Positions 45,144 through 53,114 of a DNA stretch of 64,000 bases are shown in pieces. A program made the position numbers and the translations under genes. Source of the DNA: Bacillota bacterium (GTDB lineage Bacteria > Bacillota > Desulfotomaculia > Desulfotomaculales > VENG01). The stretch is from the NCBI GenBank assembly GCA_009711705.1, contig VENG01000012.1, forward strand, positions 78,741 to 142,740, given 5' to 3'. The first letter of the stretch is position 1, and every line of letters begins with the position of its first letter. Below the pieces are notes generated by a model. That model did not search any database. It was not told the DNA's origin and was given only the letters and a program-made list of their open reading frames with translations.

Positions 45144-46355
45144 ATGACTGCTACTTATGACTTAATTGTTATTGGCGGTGGCCCTGCCGGGCTTGCTGCT
45201 TCAATCTATAGCGGTCGGGCGAAGCTTAAGACCTTGGTTATCAATAAAGGAACAATCGGTGGTTTAGCGGATACTACTCGGGAGATTGTTAATTATCCCG
45301 GCTATATGAAAACAAGTGGCCCTGAGCTAATGAAAGATTTCCATAATCATGCTCTGAGTTTTGGCGTTGAATTTATCAAGGGAAAAGTTGTAAGTGTAGA
45401 TTTTTTTCAAGAAGATAAAGTTGTTAAGACTAAAAAAGGACAAGAATATTCTGCTAAAGCTGTTATTGTAGCAAGTGGAAGTCAACCGCGATTGCTGAAC
45501 ATTCCCGGTGAAAAAAGACTTCGGGGAAATGGCGTGGCTTACTGTGCGACTTGCGATGCCGAGTTCTTTGAGGGGGAAGACGTGGTTGTAGTTGGTAGTG
45601 GTGACCAGGCCATTGAAGAAGGAATGTTTATAACCAAGTTTGCTCGTAAAGTGACCGTGATTGTTCTGCATGATGAAGGAATTCTTGATTGTAATAAAGT
45701 GAGTGCAGAAAGAGCCTTTAATAACGAAAAAATGGACTTTGTTTGGAATTCAACAGTGGAAGAAGTTCTCGGGGAAGAAAATGTAGCTGGGGTAAAAATA
45801 AAGAACCTAAAAACCGGTGCTTTTTCGGAACTCGCTTGCCAGGGTGTGTTCTTCTTCGTGGGTATGGTTCCAGCGACTGACTATCTTAATGATAGTGACA
45901 TAAAGATGGATAAAAGAGGATATATACCGGTTAACGACCTGATGGAGACCAATCTTGAAGGGGTATATGCCGTTGGTGATAACCGCGTAAAATATCTAAG
46001 ACAAGTTGTCTCCTCAGCCGGAGATGGTGCAACAGCAGCTGTGGCTGCTGAGCGATACATTGAAGAGATTAATAGTTTCAATGCAAATGTTATCCAAAGT
46101 GATAAAAAGGTTTTATTGTTATTTTTTAATGCGTTAGTTAACGAAAGCTTAGAGTTTAGTAGCTTATTAGAAGAATTGAACAGTGAAACCGGCGATCAAT
46201 ACAAAATAGTCAAAGTAGATCTGGCAACTAAGAAAAATCTTGCAGCTAAATATGATGTTAAAAAGGCACCTGAGGTTGTGGTATTAGATCATGGTAAAGA
46301 AATCAAACGGTTAGAATGTACTACGGATAAGGAAAAACTAAAATCTCAAATCTAA
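45144..46355 (+). CDS. Thioredoxin-reductase-like protein with extra C-terminal domain
   Basis: 403 residues. Residues 1-~310 are a classical thioredoxin reductase: FAD motif GGGPAGLAASIY, redox pair CATC (YCATCDAEFF), NAD-binding VVVGSGDQAIEE, and the FAD motif GVYAVGDNR. Residues ~318-403 are an added domain with the pattern of a thioredoxin fold (KVLLLFFNAL, VDLATKKNLAAKYDVKKAPE) but with no CxxC. It reduces the CHVC thioredoxin just upstream. The added domain may dock the partner or a substrate. GGGATGTGG precedes the ATG. Confidence 0.88.
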   Translation: MTATYDLIVIGGGPAGLAASIYSGRAKLKTLVINKGTIGGLADTTREIVNYPGYMKTSGPELMKDFHNHALSFGVEFIKGKVVSVDFFQEDKVVKTKKGQEYSAKAVIVASGSQPRLLNIPGEKRLRGNGVAYCATCDAEFFEGEDVVVVGSGDQAIEEGMFITKFARKVTVIVLHDEGILDCNKVSAERAFNNEKMDFVWNSTVEEVLGEENVAGVKIKNLKTGAFSELACQGVFFFVGMVPATDYLNDSDIKMDKRGYIPVNDLMETNLEGVYAVGDNRVKYLRQVVSSAGDGATAAVAAERYIEEINSFNANVIQSDKKVLLLFFNALVNESLEFSSLLEELNSETGDQYKIVKVDLATKKNLAAKYDVKKAPEVVVLDHGKEIKRLECTTDKEKLKSQI

Positions 46356-46482
46356 GTTAGTGAAGGTGTAAGTACGATTGAGCAAGGTAAAATACTTGAA
46401 GATATTGGGGGTGAAATTTTATCTGCTATGCAATTCGATGTAACTAAAGAAAGAAGACTTACAGGAGTGGAGGTTGATTTAT

Positions 46483-46575
46483 TTGCAAAACATAGAGAGA
46501 ACACAACACGGTCCCCACCTTTCCACTGCAGAATATGGAGAAGGGGAAAAGTCTTTAAAGTTGGCCAAGCACTAA
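46483..46575 (+). CDS. Possible 30-residue small ORF
   Basis: TTG start with GGAGG nine bases upstream; the peptide begins MQNIERTQHGPHLSTAEYGE and ends at TAA 46573-46575. It overlaps a longer open frame that runs into the binding-protein gene. Not recognised. It could be a leader peptide or a gene scrap; the 258 bases between the thioredoxin reductase and the binding protein hold nothing else clear. Confidence 0.25.
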   Translation: MQNIERTQHGPHLSTAEYGEGEKSLKLAKH

Positions 46576-46613
46576 CTCACACATATGAAATAAATTTCAG
46601 GGAGGTTTTCACC

Positions 46614-47585
46614 ATTAAAAGAAAATATATTTCTTTAGTAGTTATGTTGCTGTTGATTCTATCTGTAGGTACCCTTACTGCATGTGGTGAGCAAGCACCA
46701 CAGCAGCAAGAAGAAAACACCGGTAGTGAACAGACCTTTCAGAAAGATGTTACTTTAGGCATTGTTGAATGGCCGGGAGTAACTCAAAAAACCTATGTAT
46801 TAAAGGAAGTTTTAGACAACCTTGGCTATGAAGTTAAAATTAATACCTTTACGGTGCCCATACTGCTTAAGGCCGTGTCCACGGGTGATGTGGATGCCTT
46901 TGCCGGAACCTGGTTTAATAGCCTGGGAGATACTCTGCAGCAATACATTGATGACGGCACCATTGTGGTGTTGGGTAATAATGTGGAAAAGAGTCTGTAC
47001 CGGTCAGCTGTCCCCACTTATGTATATGAAGCAGGGGTCAAATCCCTGGCAGATTTGGACAAGTATGCAGACAAATTTGACCGCAAGTATTACGGCATCG
47101 AGCCGGGCAACGCCGGTAACGAAATAATGATGAAAGCTGTTGACAATGACACGTATGGCCTGGGTGACTGGAAGGTGCTGGAGAGCAGCACATCCGCCAT
47201 GCTGGCGTCCGTGGAGAGAGCCACCGAGTCCAAGGAATGGATTGTGTTCAGTGGCTGGAAACCCCACTGGATGAATGTGGCTTATGATATGAAGTATCTG
47301 GACGACCCGGAAAGCATCTGGGGTAAGCCTAGTAAGATCGGTACCATTGCCAGAAGCGGGCTACCTGAAGATGATCCTAATCTGACTAGGTTCTTAAAGC
47401 AATTTAAAATAAACAGTGAAATTCAAAGTGCGTGGATCATGGAATACGGGAAGAAAAACCGCGATCCGGAAATAGTAGCCAAGGAATGGGTTGCAGATAA
47501 TTTAGATGTAGTCAATCCTTGGTTGGAAGGAGTCAAAACTGTTGACGGGCAAGATGCACAGAATGTTGTGCAGGAAGCTTATTAA
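46614..47585 (+). CDS. Glycine-betaine-type ABC transporter substrate-binding lipoprotein
   Basis: About 323 residues: a lipoprotein signal (KRKYISLVV, then LLILSVGTLTACG with the lipobox Cys) and an OpuAC domain with the Trp residues typical of the quaternary-amine aromatic box (VEWPG, FAGTWFNS, FSGWKPHWM). It would bind a betaine-like ligand outside the membrane. The best-placed ribosome site, GGGAGG, is eight bases before an ATT codon at 46614, which also gives a proper charged signal-peptide N-terminus; the next ATG (46644) would lose it, and the frame is open upstream to 46428. No permease or ATPase gene is adjacent. Confidence 0.82.
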   Translation: MKRKYISLVVMLLLILSVGTLTACGEQAPQQQEENTGSEQTFQKDVTLGIVEWPGVTQKTYVLKEVLDNLGYEVKINTFTVPILLKAVSTGDVDAFAGTWFNSLGDTLQQYIDDGTIVVLGNNVEKSLYRSAVPTYVYEAGVKSLADLDKYADKFDRKYYGIEPGNAGNEIMMKAVDNDTYGLGDWKVLESSTSAMLASVERATESKEWIVFSGWKPHWMNVAYDMKYLDDPESIWGKPSKIGTIARSGLPEDDPNLTRFLKQFKINSEIQSAWIMEYGKKNRDPEIVAKEWVADNLDVVNPWLEGVKTVDGQDAQNVVQEAY

Positions 47586-47821
47586 TTCAAGAACCATAAC
47601 CATAACGCCCGATGAGGTTTTGCCGTGGATAGCAGGGTTACTATCAAAGTGCCCTCTTTTTTGTTTAAGTTGCTATCCTTGCCCCGGCTTTTGGTTGTCC
47701 AGGGCTTAAATGTGTTTAGCCTGAGCAATATGTTTTTTATCGTAGTCAAGATAAAGCTTTAACCAGTCACCGTGGCTGTGGAGAGTGTGGGCAACATGTT
47801 TTTGTTGTCCACATGGCGGCA

Positions 47822-48421
47822 CTATCCATCAGCTGTTAAGCCTTCCGCAATATTATCGATAATTACGTCCATAATTTTAGGGAATAGGTCTTCACCTAGC
47901 TCTTCTTTATGCAGCCGAAGCAGCAAAATGGCATGAAGAACCCCATTAATTACTTCCGGGTCCTGTTCTTTAAACACACCACGTTGAATTAAGGCCTGAA
48001 CAAAAGCAATTCCCTTTTTTGCGTTATCCTCTGAAGAGTCATTTATTAAATGCTTGGGTACTTTACGTAATATGCGTTCAGCTTCCCCCTCTTGAAACCA
48101 CTGTTGCAAAAGGGGATTTTCATCAGCAAGTTTATAAGCCAAATGTAAAAAGGAAGAGATTAATTCCTTGGGGGGGAGATCCTTCTGCAGGTGTCCTCCT
48201 AGTAACCGGTTTGTAATCTCTTCCTGGTTTTGTAAGATGACATAAAAAAGTTCTTCTTTGGAGGAGAAAAATTTATAAAAGGAGCCCTTGGCAATGCCGC
48301 ATGCTTGAACAAGTTCATCAATGCTGGTTTTGTCCAGGCCATATTGAATAAAAAGCTCTTTACCTTTTGTTAAAAGGCACTGCCGGATTTGATCCTTTTC
48401 ACTTTCAGTAAACTTAGCCAT
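47822..48421 (-). CDS. TetR-family regulator
   Basis: 199 residues with a TetR N-terminal helix-turn-helix (KTSIDELVQACGIAKGSFYK and FFSSKEELFY). ATG 48421 was chosen over the longer frame because AAAGGAG lies seven bases upstream. Divergent from an alpha/beta hydrolase gene across 214 bases, which it probably represses. The ligand is unknown. A TGTGGGCAAC / GTTGTCCACA hairpin (47786-47813) lies just past its stop. Confidence 0.88.
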   Translation of the reverse strand: MAKFTESEKDQIRQCLLTKGKELFIQYGLDKTSIDELVQACGIAKGSFYKFFSSKEELFYVILQNQEEITNRLLGGHLQKDLPPKELISSFLHLAYKLADENPLLQQWFQEGEAERILRKVPKHLINDSSEDNAKKGIAFVQALIQRGVFKEQDPEVINGVLHAILLLRLHKEELGEDLFPKIMDVIIDNIAEGLTADG

Positions 48422-48521
48422 CCTAAACTCCTTTGGATATATTTTAGTGAATATATGTTGACATGCAGTCATCAAGTTTTTATAATGTTGTTAATATCAT
48501 ATCAACCGTATCTATAAATGT

Positions 48522-48548
48522 AAAGGCTGCATAGCTCCGCAGCCTTTT
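48522..48548 (+). terminator. Hairpin with T-run in the TetR-hydrolase intergenic region
   Basis: AAAGGCTGC pairs with GCAGCCTTT around eight bases and is followed by TCTC. It lies 88 bases before the hydrolase start, between two divergent genes, so no gene ends here. It may act as a leader attenuator for the hydrolase. Confidence 0.45.
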
Positions 48549-48635
48549 CTCTAAAACTATGTGTGACTTGGTATTCTAATTTAGTCATATAGTTAATTTA
48601 TTGGCTTAAAAACATCTAAAGGAGTGATTTTAATT

Positions 48636-49427
48636 ATGTCTTTCGCTAAAATTAATGGCATCAACCTTCACTATGAAATCCGTGGTACAGGACCCCGCGT
48701 CCTTTTTATCCACGGCATAGGTGGCGACCTAAAGAACCCCATAGGTATCTTTAACTCTCCCCTTCCTCAAAATTTCACCGTGCTTGCTTTTGACCCCCGT
48801 GGGCTGGGGGAATCGGACAGTCCTACAATATCCTGTAGTATTGCCGACCTTGCCGAAGACGCCGCCGGTCTGGCGGAAGCAGTCGGCTGGGACCGGTACC
48901 ATGTCCTGGGCGTCTCAATGGGGGGGATGGTGGCCCAGGAGCTGGCTTTAAGTCATCCCTCCAGGGTGGACCGGCTTGTACTGGGTGTTACCAATGGGGG
49001 TGGTATCAACTCCGGCCCCCGGGTAGTAGATAGAATGAACGAAATGTCCGCAGCCGAAAAGCTTAAATTGTCAGACCTTAGGAAAGACGAAGCTTGGATG
49101 GCTGCCAACCCTGAAATGGTGAACCGCTTTGAGGAACAGTCAAGGGCCGCCAGTGAAGCATTGCATGCAGACCCGGCACTACTTCGGGGCTACAACAACC
49201 AGGTAAATGCCGTACTAAAGCACGATGCCTTTGACCGCCTTCCAGAGATAAAAGCTCCTACCCTCGTTTTTGGTGGGCGTTACGACGGCAGTTGTCCGCC
49301 GGATATAACCAGGGCAATGGCTAATCAGATTCCGGGCGCACGCTATGAACTTCTGGAATCCGGACACGGCGATTGGTACTTTGACCCGGCGGCTTGGAAA
49401 ATGATAATTGATTTTCTCCGCGGCTGA
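48636..49427 (+). CDS. Alpha/beta hydrolase
   Basis: 263 residues. The fold motifs are clear: FIHGIGGD (oxyanion hole), GVSMGGMVAQ (nucleophile Ser), GGRYDGSCPP (acid) and ESGHGDW (His). ATG 48636 was chosen because AAAGGAGTG precedes it. Cytoplasmic esterase- or lactonase-like enzyme; the substrate is unknown. Divergent TetR gene next to it. Confidence 0.88.
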   Translation: MSFAKINGINLHYEIRGTGPRVLFIHGIGGDLKNPIGIFNSPLPQNFTVLAFDPRGLGESDSPTISCSIADLAEDAAGLAEAVGWDRYHVLGVSMGGMVAQELALSHPSRVDRLVLGVTNGGGINSGPRVVDRMNEMSAAEKLKLSDLRKDEAWMAANPEMVNRFEEQSRAASEALHADPALLRGYNNQVNAVLKHDAFDRLPEIKAPTLVFGGRYDGSCPPDITRAMANQIPGARYELLESGHGDWYFDPAAWKMIIDFLRG

Positions 49428-49494
49428 ACCGTTTCTGCTTAAAAGTTTGCTTTCTATGTGAAGCTGAACCTGAATCTTCACTCTAAGCCAGGGA

Positions 49495-49716
49495 CTATCT
49501 TTCCGTTTTCAATTTTATGGAAATGAAGTGGATAAGAGTATTCAAGTTTTAAGCGGCGGGGAGCGTGTAAGGCTTTATCTTTCATGTGTGATGCTTGAGA
49601 ACGCGGATTGTCTAATACTGGATGAACCTGCAAACCATCTTGAATTACTGGACAGGGATATCTTCAGGTTACTAACAAAGCCAGGGTTGTTTAAACCTGG
49701 CTTTAATCATGCGTAG
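49495..49716 (+). pseudogene. Fragment of an ABC-F-type ATPase
   Basis: About 55 residues match the second ATPase domain of ABC-F proteins, from FQFYGNEVDKSIQ through the signature LSGGERVRLYLS to Walker B LILDEPANHLE. Everything before and after is missing, and the frame ends in a hairpin. ABC-F proteins protect ribosomes or aid translation; this piece cannot function. It lies next to a dikinase fragment on the other strand. Confidence 0.75.
49678..49704. terminator. Terminator hairpin at a fragment junction
   Basis: AAAGCCAGG pairs perfectly with CCTGGCTTT around nine bases. It overlaps the end of the ABC-F fragment and lies just past the end of the dikinase fragment. Confidence 0.55.
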
Positions 49717-50063
49717 CAATACAATGGCTCAGTGGGATAAAAACCCCCCGGTTTCCATAACCACAACCCTCCAGGCTGAAGCATGTTTCCTTCATTGCGG
49801 TGATATATTAACCGTACTATCCCGGAAGCCTTGCCGGCAGCAACCGGCACCCCCACCAGGCAATTACCTGAAATTTGGAAAGAGGCTTCCGTATACTTAA
49901 GGATCTCCCCGAAAATTATATCAGGCGGTGCAATTGACTCCATTTCTTTTCTTTTGTCTTTTCTAGGATGGTCCTTTAATGCAAAATTCCCCCCAAAAAA
50001 TAGCCCTATTAAGGGCTTTACTGCTACACTATGCTTAACCGTGCCTAAAAACAATCTTTTCAA
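49707..50063 (-). pseudogene. Second PEP-synthase/dikinase-like fragment
   Basis: The minus-strand frame carries KEMESIAPPDIIFGEILKY, then GVPVAAGKASGIVRLIYHR, the start of the swivelling phospho-His domain. After NMLQPG the frame is lost; another frame then reads METGGFLSH, the catalytic His region, followed by a stop. A deletion with frameshift has removed the middle of the domain. The sequence before SIAPPD resembles the end of the 37843 fragment (RISPPDIILGQVPKYAE). Its start overlaps the DUF3786 gene end by 29 bases. Confidence 0.75.
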
Positions 50064-50835
50064 ACATCCTTACAAGACCTGCATTAATACCGTATATTGA
50101 TCTAATGTTGAGGTTATCTTCAGCTGTCCTGTCGAAAAAAATATTCATTTTGGATTCTAGTTCTTCTTCTGCCTTGCAGTAAGAAAGAAGTATAGGAATT
50201 CTTGGTAGAGGGTATATAACCAGCGCAATGTCAGAAGAGAAGCTTGTAGTTATCGGCCTTCCATTAAACAAATGCAAAATGTCTTCAAAAAGTTCGGTAT
50301 GGTTGTCAACTATATGTTTTAAAGGTCTTTCACATAGCGGCTCAAAAAGTGGAATCCATGTTATCCCATTTTTCAGTTCCCTAAAGGGAACCCATTCGTC
50401 AGTAACATTTTTCCCCGAACACGATAAAACATAGTCAAGTAATGGTAACGCTAACCATGTAATTACGTGGCAATCAGATGTAATATTCCCATTAGAATCA
50501 ATAAAAAAGTCCTTACCAAGACACTTGATCTTCAATTTATCGCCGGAAAGCGATGCTCCCAGTCTTTCGGCTGATGAGTAGAAATCTACGGTGGCAATTT
50601 CTCTTTTCAACTGCTCCAGTAACTGCTCCTGCTGCTCTTCAAGAGACACCCGTTTATGAACTTTTATATCAAATCTTTCAATTACATTAGCCTCCAGGTG
50701 AGGACAGTCGACAAGACTTTTTTGACCATTGATTACTGCAGCGGCAAAGGCCAGGCATGATGGTATTTGACATTGCTTGCAGTTTAATTTTGGTAGTAAC
50801 CTGTAGATTTCCATTGGATTCTTAAGTAAAGTCAT
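50035..50835 (-). CDS. Fe-S domain protein with DUF3786
   Basis: About 266 residues. The N-terminus has a four-Cys FeS motif like that of corrinoid/FeS proteins (LNCKQCQIPSCLAFA then VDCPHL). The rest is the DUF3786 domain (GDKLKIKCLGKDFFID, WLALPLLDYVL). ATG 50835 was chosen over the longer frame because AGAGGT lies seven bases upstream. Such proteins are found near corrinoid methyltransferase genes in anaerobes, but none is visible here. Function unknown. Confidence 0.8.
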   Translation of the reverse strand: MTLLKNPMEIYRLLPKLNCKQCQIPSCLAFAAAVINGQKSLVDCPHLEANVIERFDIKVHKRVSLEEQQEQLLEQLKREIATVDFYSSAERLGASLSGDKLKIKCLGKDFFIDSNGNITSDCHVITWLALPLLDYVLSCSGKNVTDEWVPFRELKNGITWIPLFEPLCERPLKHIVDNHTELFEDILHLFNGRPITTSFSSDIALVIYPLPRIPILLSYCKAEEELESKMNIFFDRTAEDNLNIRSIYGINAGLVRMFEKIVFRHG

Positions 50836-50957
50836 ACGAGATACCTCTTTTATGAAATACTTGTCTTGTCCCAAAACGTAAAAACAAGCTACATATCTCC
50901 TAATAAACCTGCTTCTTTAATTTTCGCCACAGGGTTGTTCAAGTTTACAAAAGTAGG

Positions 50958-51404
50958 TTAATAGAGTTGAGGCCCTTTGCCGATCACCATTTTGCCGCTG
51001 TAATATCTATTTCTGATTTCAGGAATCATTTCTAGAAACTTGGTAAGGCCCTGGTGCTTGATACAGCACAGGTAGAATACTTTGATGTTATGGGGCAAGA
51101 CCTCGGCCTTGTCTGCCGCAGGGCTTAATTTAGCGCAGGGGAATTCCGGGCACTCAAAGCAAAAGTCAACATTATGTTCGGTCACACAAGCGTATGTTGC
51201 ACATGTCCCGTCAACGAGCAGGCATTTTCCCTGGATTGACCTGCAACCCGGACAGGGGACACCGTTCCATTTTACCTGCAACTTTTGCAACCTTTCAGCA
51301 ATTACTTCTTGCAGGGAAGGATCATCCTTGACTCTGTAGACCCCGCAATCACCGCAGTACGTCCCGCACGGCGCAACCAAAGTAATATCATCAGTTTTTT
51401 TCAT
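50958..51404 (-). CDS. DUF3795 cysteine-rich protein
   Basis: 148 residues with about a dozen Cys. The N-terminal motif APCGTYCGDCGVYR is typical of DUF3795, and further Cys pairs follow (CPGCRS, FCFECPEFPC). It probably binds zinc or an Fe-S cluster. AGGAGG precedes the ATG. It is 122 bases upstream of the DUF3786 gene on the same strand; both are Cys proteins of unknown role and may be co-expressed. Confidence 0.82.
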   Translation of the reverse strand: MKKTDDITLVAPCGTYCGDCGVYRVKDDPSLQEVIAERLQKLQVKWNGVPCPGCRSIQGKCLLVDGTCATYACVTEHNVDFCFECPEFPCAKLSPAADKAEVLPHNIKVFYLCCIKHQGLTKFLEMIPEIRNRYYSGKMVIGKGPQLY

Positions 51405-51471
51405 ATGACTAACCTCCTGTTTGTTTGTCTTATAGATTTGATTATTTTGGAGGCCAAAGGTTACAAAAATA

Positions 51472-52248
51472 TCATAAAATTGACCATTCTTTATTTTTTA
51501 TACCTTCCCTGATCCTCTGCGTAAAAGATTCATCGGCTGTTTCCCTGTACAGGTTTTGGTAGGTATGGCGCAATGAGTACAGTTCATACATTTCTTCCCT
51601 GGCTTTTTCAATAATCTCCGGATGGGGACCGGTTAAAACCTCTTTCGTAACCCAGCCCTGCTGCAGGCCGTAACGAACCCACTGTTTACAGTTGCAAGGA
51701 TTCGATTTTTTAACCAGTTGACATCTTTCTTCCAAATAGCCTGCAATTCTTTTTTTGGCCCGGTGCACTGTTGTTTTAACAGAACTAACAGAGCAGTCTA
51801 AAATTTCAGCGACCAGTTTGTGCGGTAAGCCGATGGTTACCGCCAGGCAAAAAACCTTTCGCTGGTTGATAGGCAAACATTCTGTAAAGCCATGTAGACA
51901 ACGGTATTTTACATCAAGGGCAAGCAATTCAGTTTCGGGGTCGGCGGGGTTGGGGTCAATGATTTCTTCGATGGAATAACCTAAATCCTCAATAAGCTCA
52001 TTGATGCGCAGTTTGGCTCTCTGCTTAAGGTAGTAATTGGCAACGTTGAGTGTAATTCGATAGATCCAGGTGAAAAAGGAGCTTTCTTCGCGAAAGGTAT
52101 GATAGTAACGAAAAGCCCGAAAAAAGGCCTCTTGGGTTATGTCTTCGGCATCATTCGCATTCCCGGTCAGTCCCAAGGCTAGCTTGTATACTTTTGCCTG
52201 GTTGTCGCAATACAACCGATCAAAAAGTTCGGTAAGTTTATCAGACAT
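51472..52248 (-). CDS. ECF-type RNA polymerase sigma factor
   Basis: 258 residues. Region 2 is clear (DAEDITQEAFFRAFRYYHTF, FTWIYRITLNVANYYL), and region 4 is VFCLAVTIGLPHKLVAEILD then CSVSSVKTTVHRAKKRI. The C-terminal ~80 residues form an added domain beginning with CNCKQWV, which could bind metal. GAGGCGAT precedes the ATG. No anti-sigma gene is adjacent, so the extra domain may itself control activity. Confidence 0.9.
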   Translation of the reverse strand: MSDKLTELFDRLYCDNQAKVYKLALGLTGNANDAEDITQEAFFRAFRYYHTFREESSFFTWIYRITLNVANYYLKQRAKLRINELIEDLGYSIEEIIDPNPADPETELLALDVKYRCLHGFTECLPINQRKVFCLAVTIGLPHKLVAEILDCSVSSVKTTVHRAKKRIAGYLEERCQLVKKSNPCNCKQWVRYGLQQGWVTKEVLTGPHPEIIEKAREEMYELYSLRHTYQNLYRETADESFTQRIREGIKNKEWSIL

Positions 52249-52467
52249 GGTATCGCCTCATATTACTACCTCCAAAGGATTGAGTAATGGTTATTCTCAT
52301 TAAAATCTTTTCTTTATATTTAGTTAAATACCTTGTCCAAAAACGCAATGCCCCTTTAGTATATTGACTTATTGCGCTTATTGACATATCTATCCAACCA
52401 GTATAATATAGTTTGTGAATTAATTATATAACATCTATAGTTAATATAGGGAGTGTTTTTAAAAGCC

Positions 52468-53097
52468 ATGACTCAGGATAAAACCGAAACACGATCATAC
52501 TCAAGTCCCCTGCGGAATCGCCAGCGGGAGTATACCCGCAGTCTCATCATGGAGGCTGTCGCTTCATTTGTTGCGGAAGGCCGCATTCATACCTTTAGCG
52601 TGCAGGATGTAGCCGAACGGGCCGGGATCTCCTACGCCTCGGTTTACCGCCATTTCCCAACCCGGGAGACGCTGTTGGAAGAAATGTACGAGTGGGCAAG
52701 CGAATTGGCCGGATCGCAAATGCCGCCCGCTCCCAGTACAATTGATGAAATACCCGCCTGGGTTGCCAAGTCTATTCCGGTGTTTGAACAGAACGCGGCT
52801 GCAAATCAGGCCATTATATCCGTTTTGGCGGCGCTTAACATTAAGCCGGAAAGCAGGCAGCGGCGAGACGACACCATTGATAAACTAGTGTCTGAAGGCG
52901 CCTCTCATTTACCCCCGGAAATAACCGGGCGAGCAGCGGCCATACTCCGATACTTGGCAGGCTCTTTGGGCTGGGCGACCCTCCGCCAGCGGTTCGGACT
53001 TGATGTTGAAGATACTTCGGCCGCACTAACCTGGGCGTTGGAAGTATTAATTCGTGACCTAAAACGACAAGATGCAAATGCTGATTATGATGTGTAA
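52468..53097 (+). CDS. TetR-family regulator
   Basis: About 209 residues; helix-turn-helix at FSVQDVAERAGISYASVYRH. ATG 52468 was preferred, although its AGGGAG site is 14 bases away; GTG 52453 lies directly on that site. It is 17 bases upstream of the dikinase gene and in the same direction, so it probably controls it by autoregulation of the operon. The ligand is unknown. Confidence 0.87.
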   Translation: MTQDKTETRSYSSPLRNRQREYTRSLIMEAVASFVAEGRIHTFSVQDVAERAGISYASVYRHFPTRETLLEEMYEWASELAGSQMPPAPSTIDEIPAWVAKSIPVFEQNAAANQAIISVLAALNIKPESRQRRDDTIDKLVSEGASHLPPEITGRAAAILRYLAGSLGWATLRQRFGLDVEDTSAALTWALEVLIRDLKRQDANADYDV

Positions 53098-53114
53098 AAA
53101 GGGAGGCACATAAC

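Noticed and set aside
46428..46613. N-terminal extension of the betaine-binding protein from ATG 46428
   Set aside because: The extension has no ribosome site and would place 62 hydrophilic residues before the lipoprotein signal.
44788..47585. Glycine/betaine reductase cluster
   Set aside because: Thioredoxin, thioredoxin reductase and a betaine-binding protein are present, but no grdA-E gene or UGA selenocysteine context was found.
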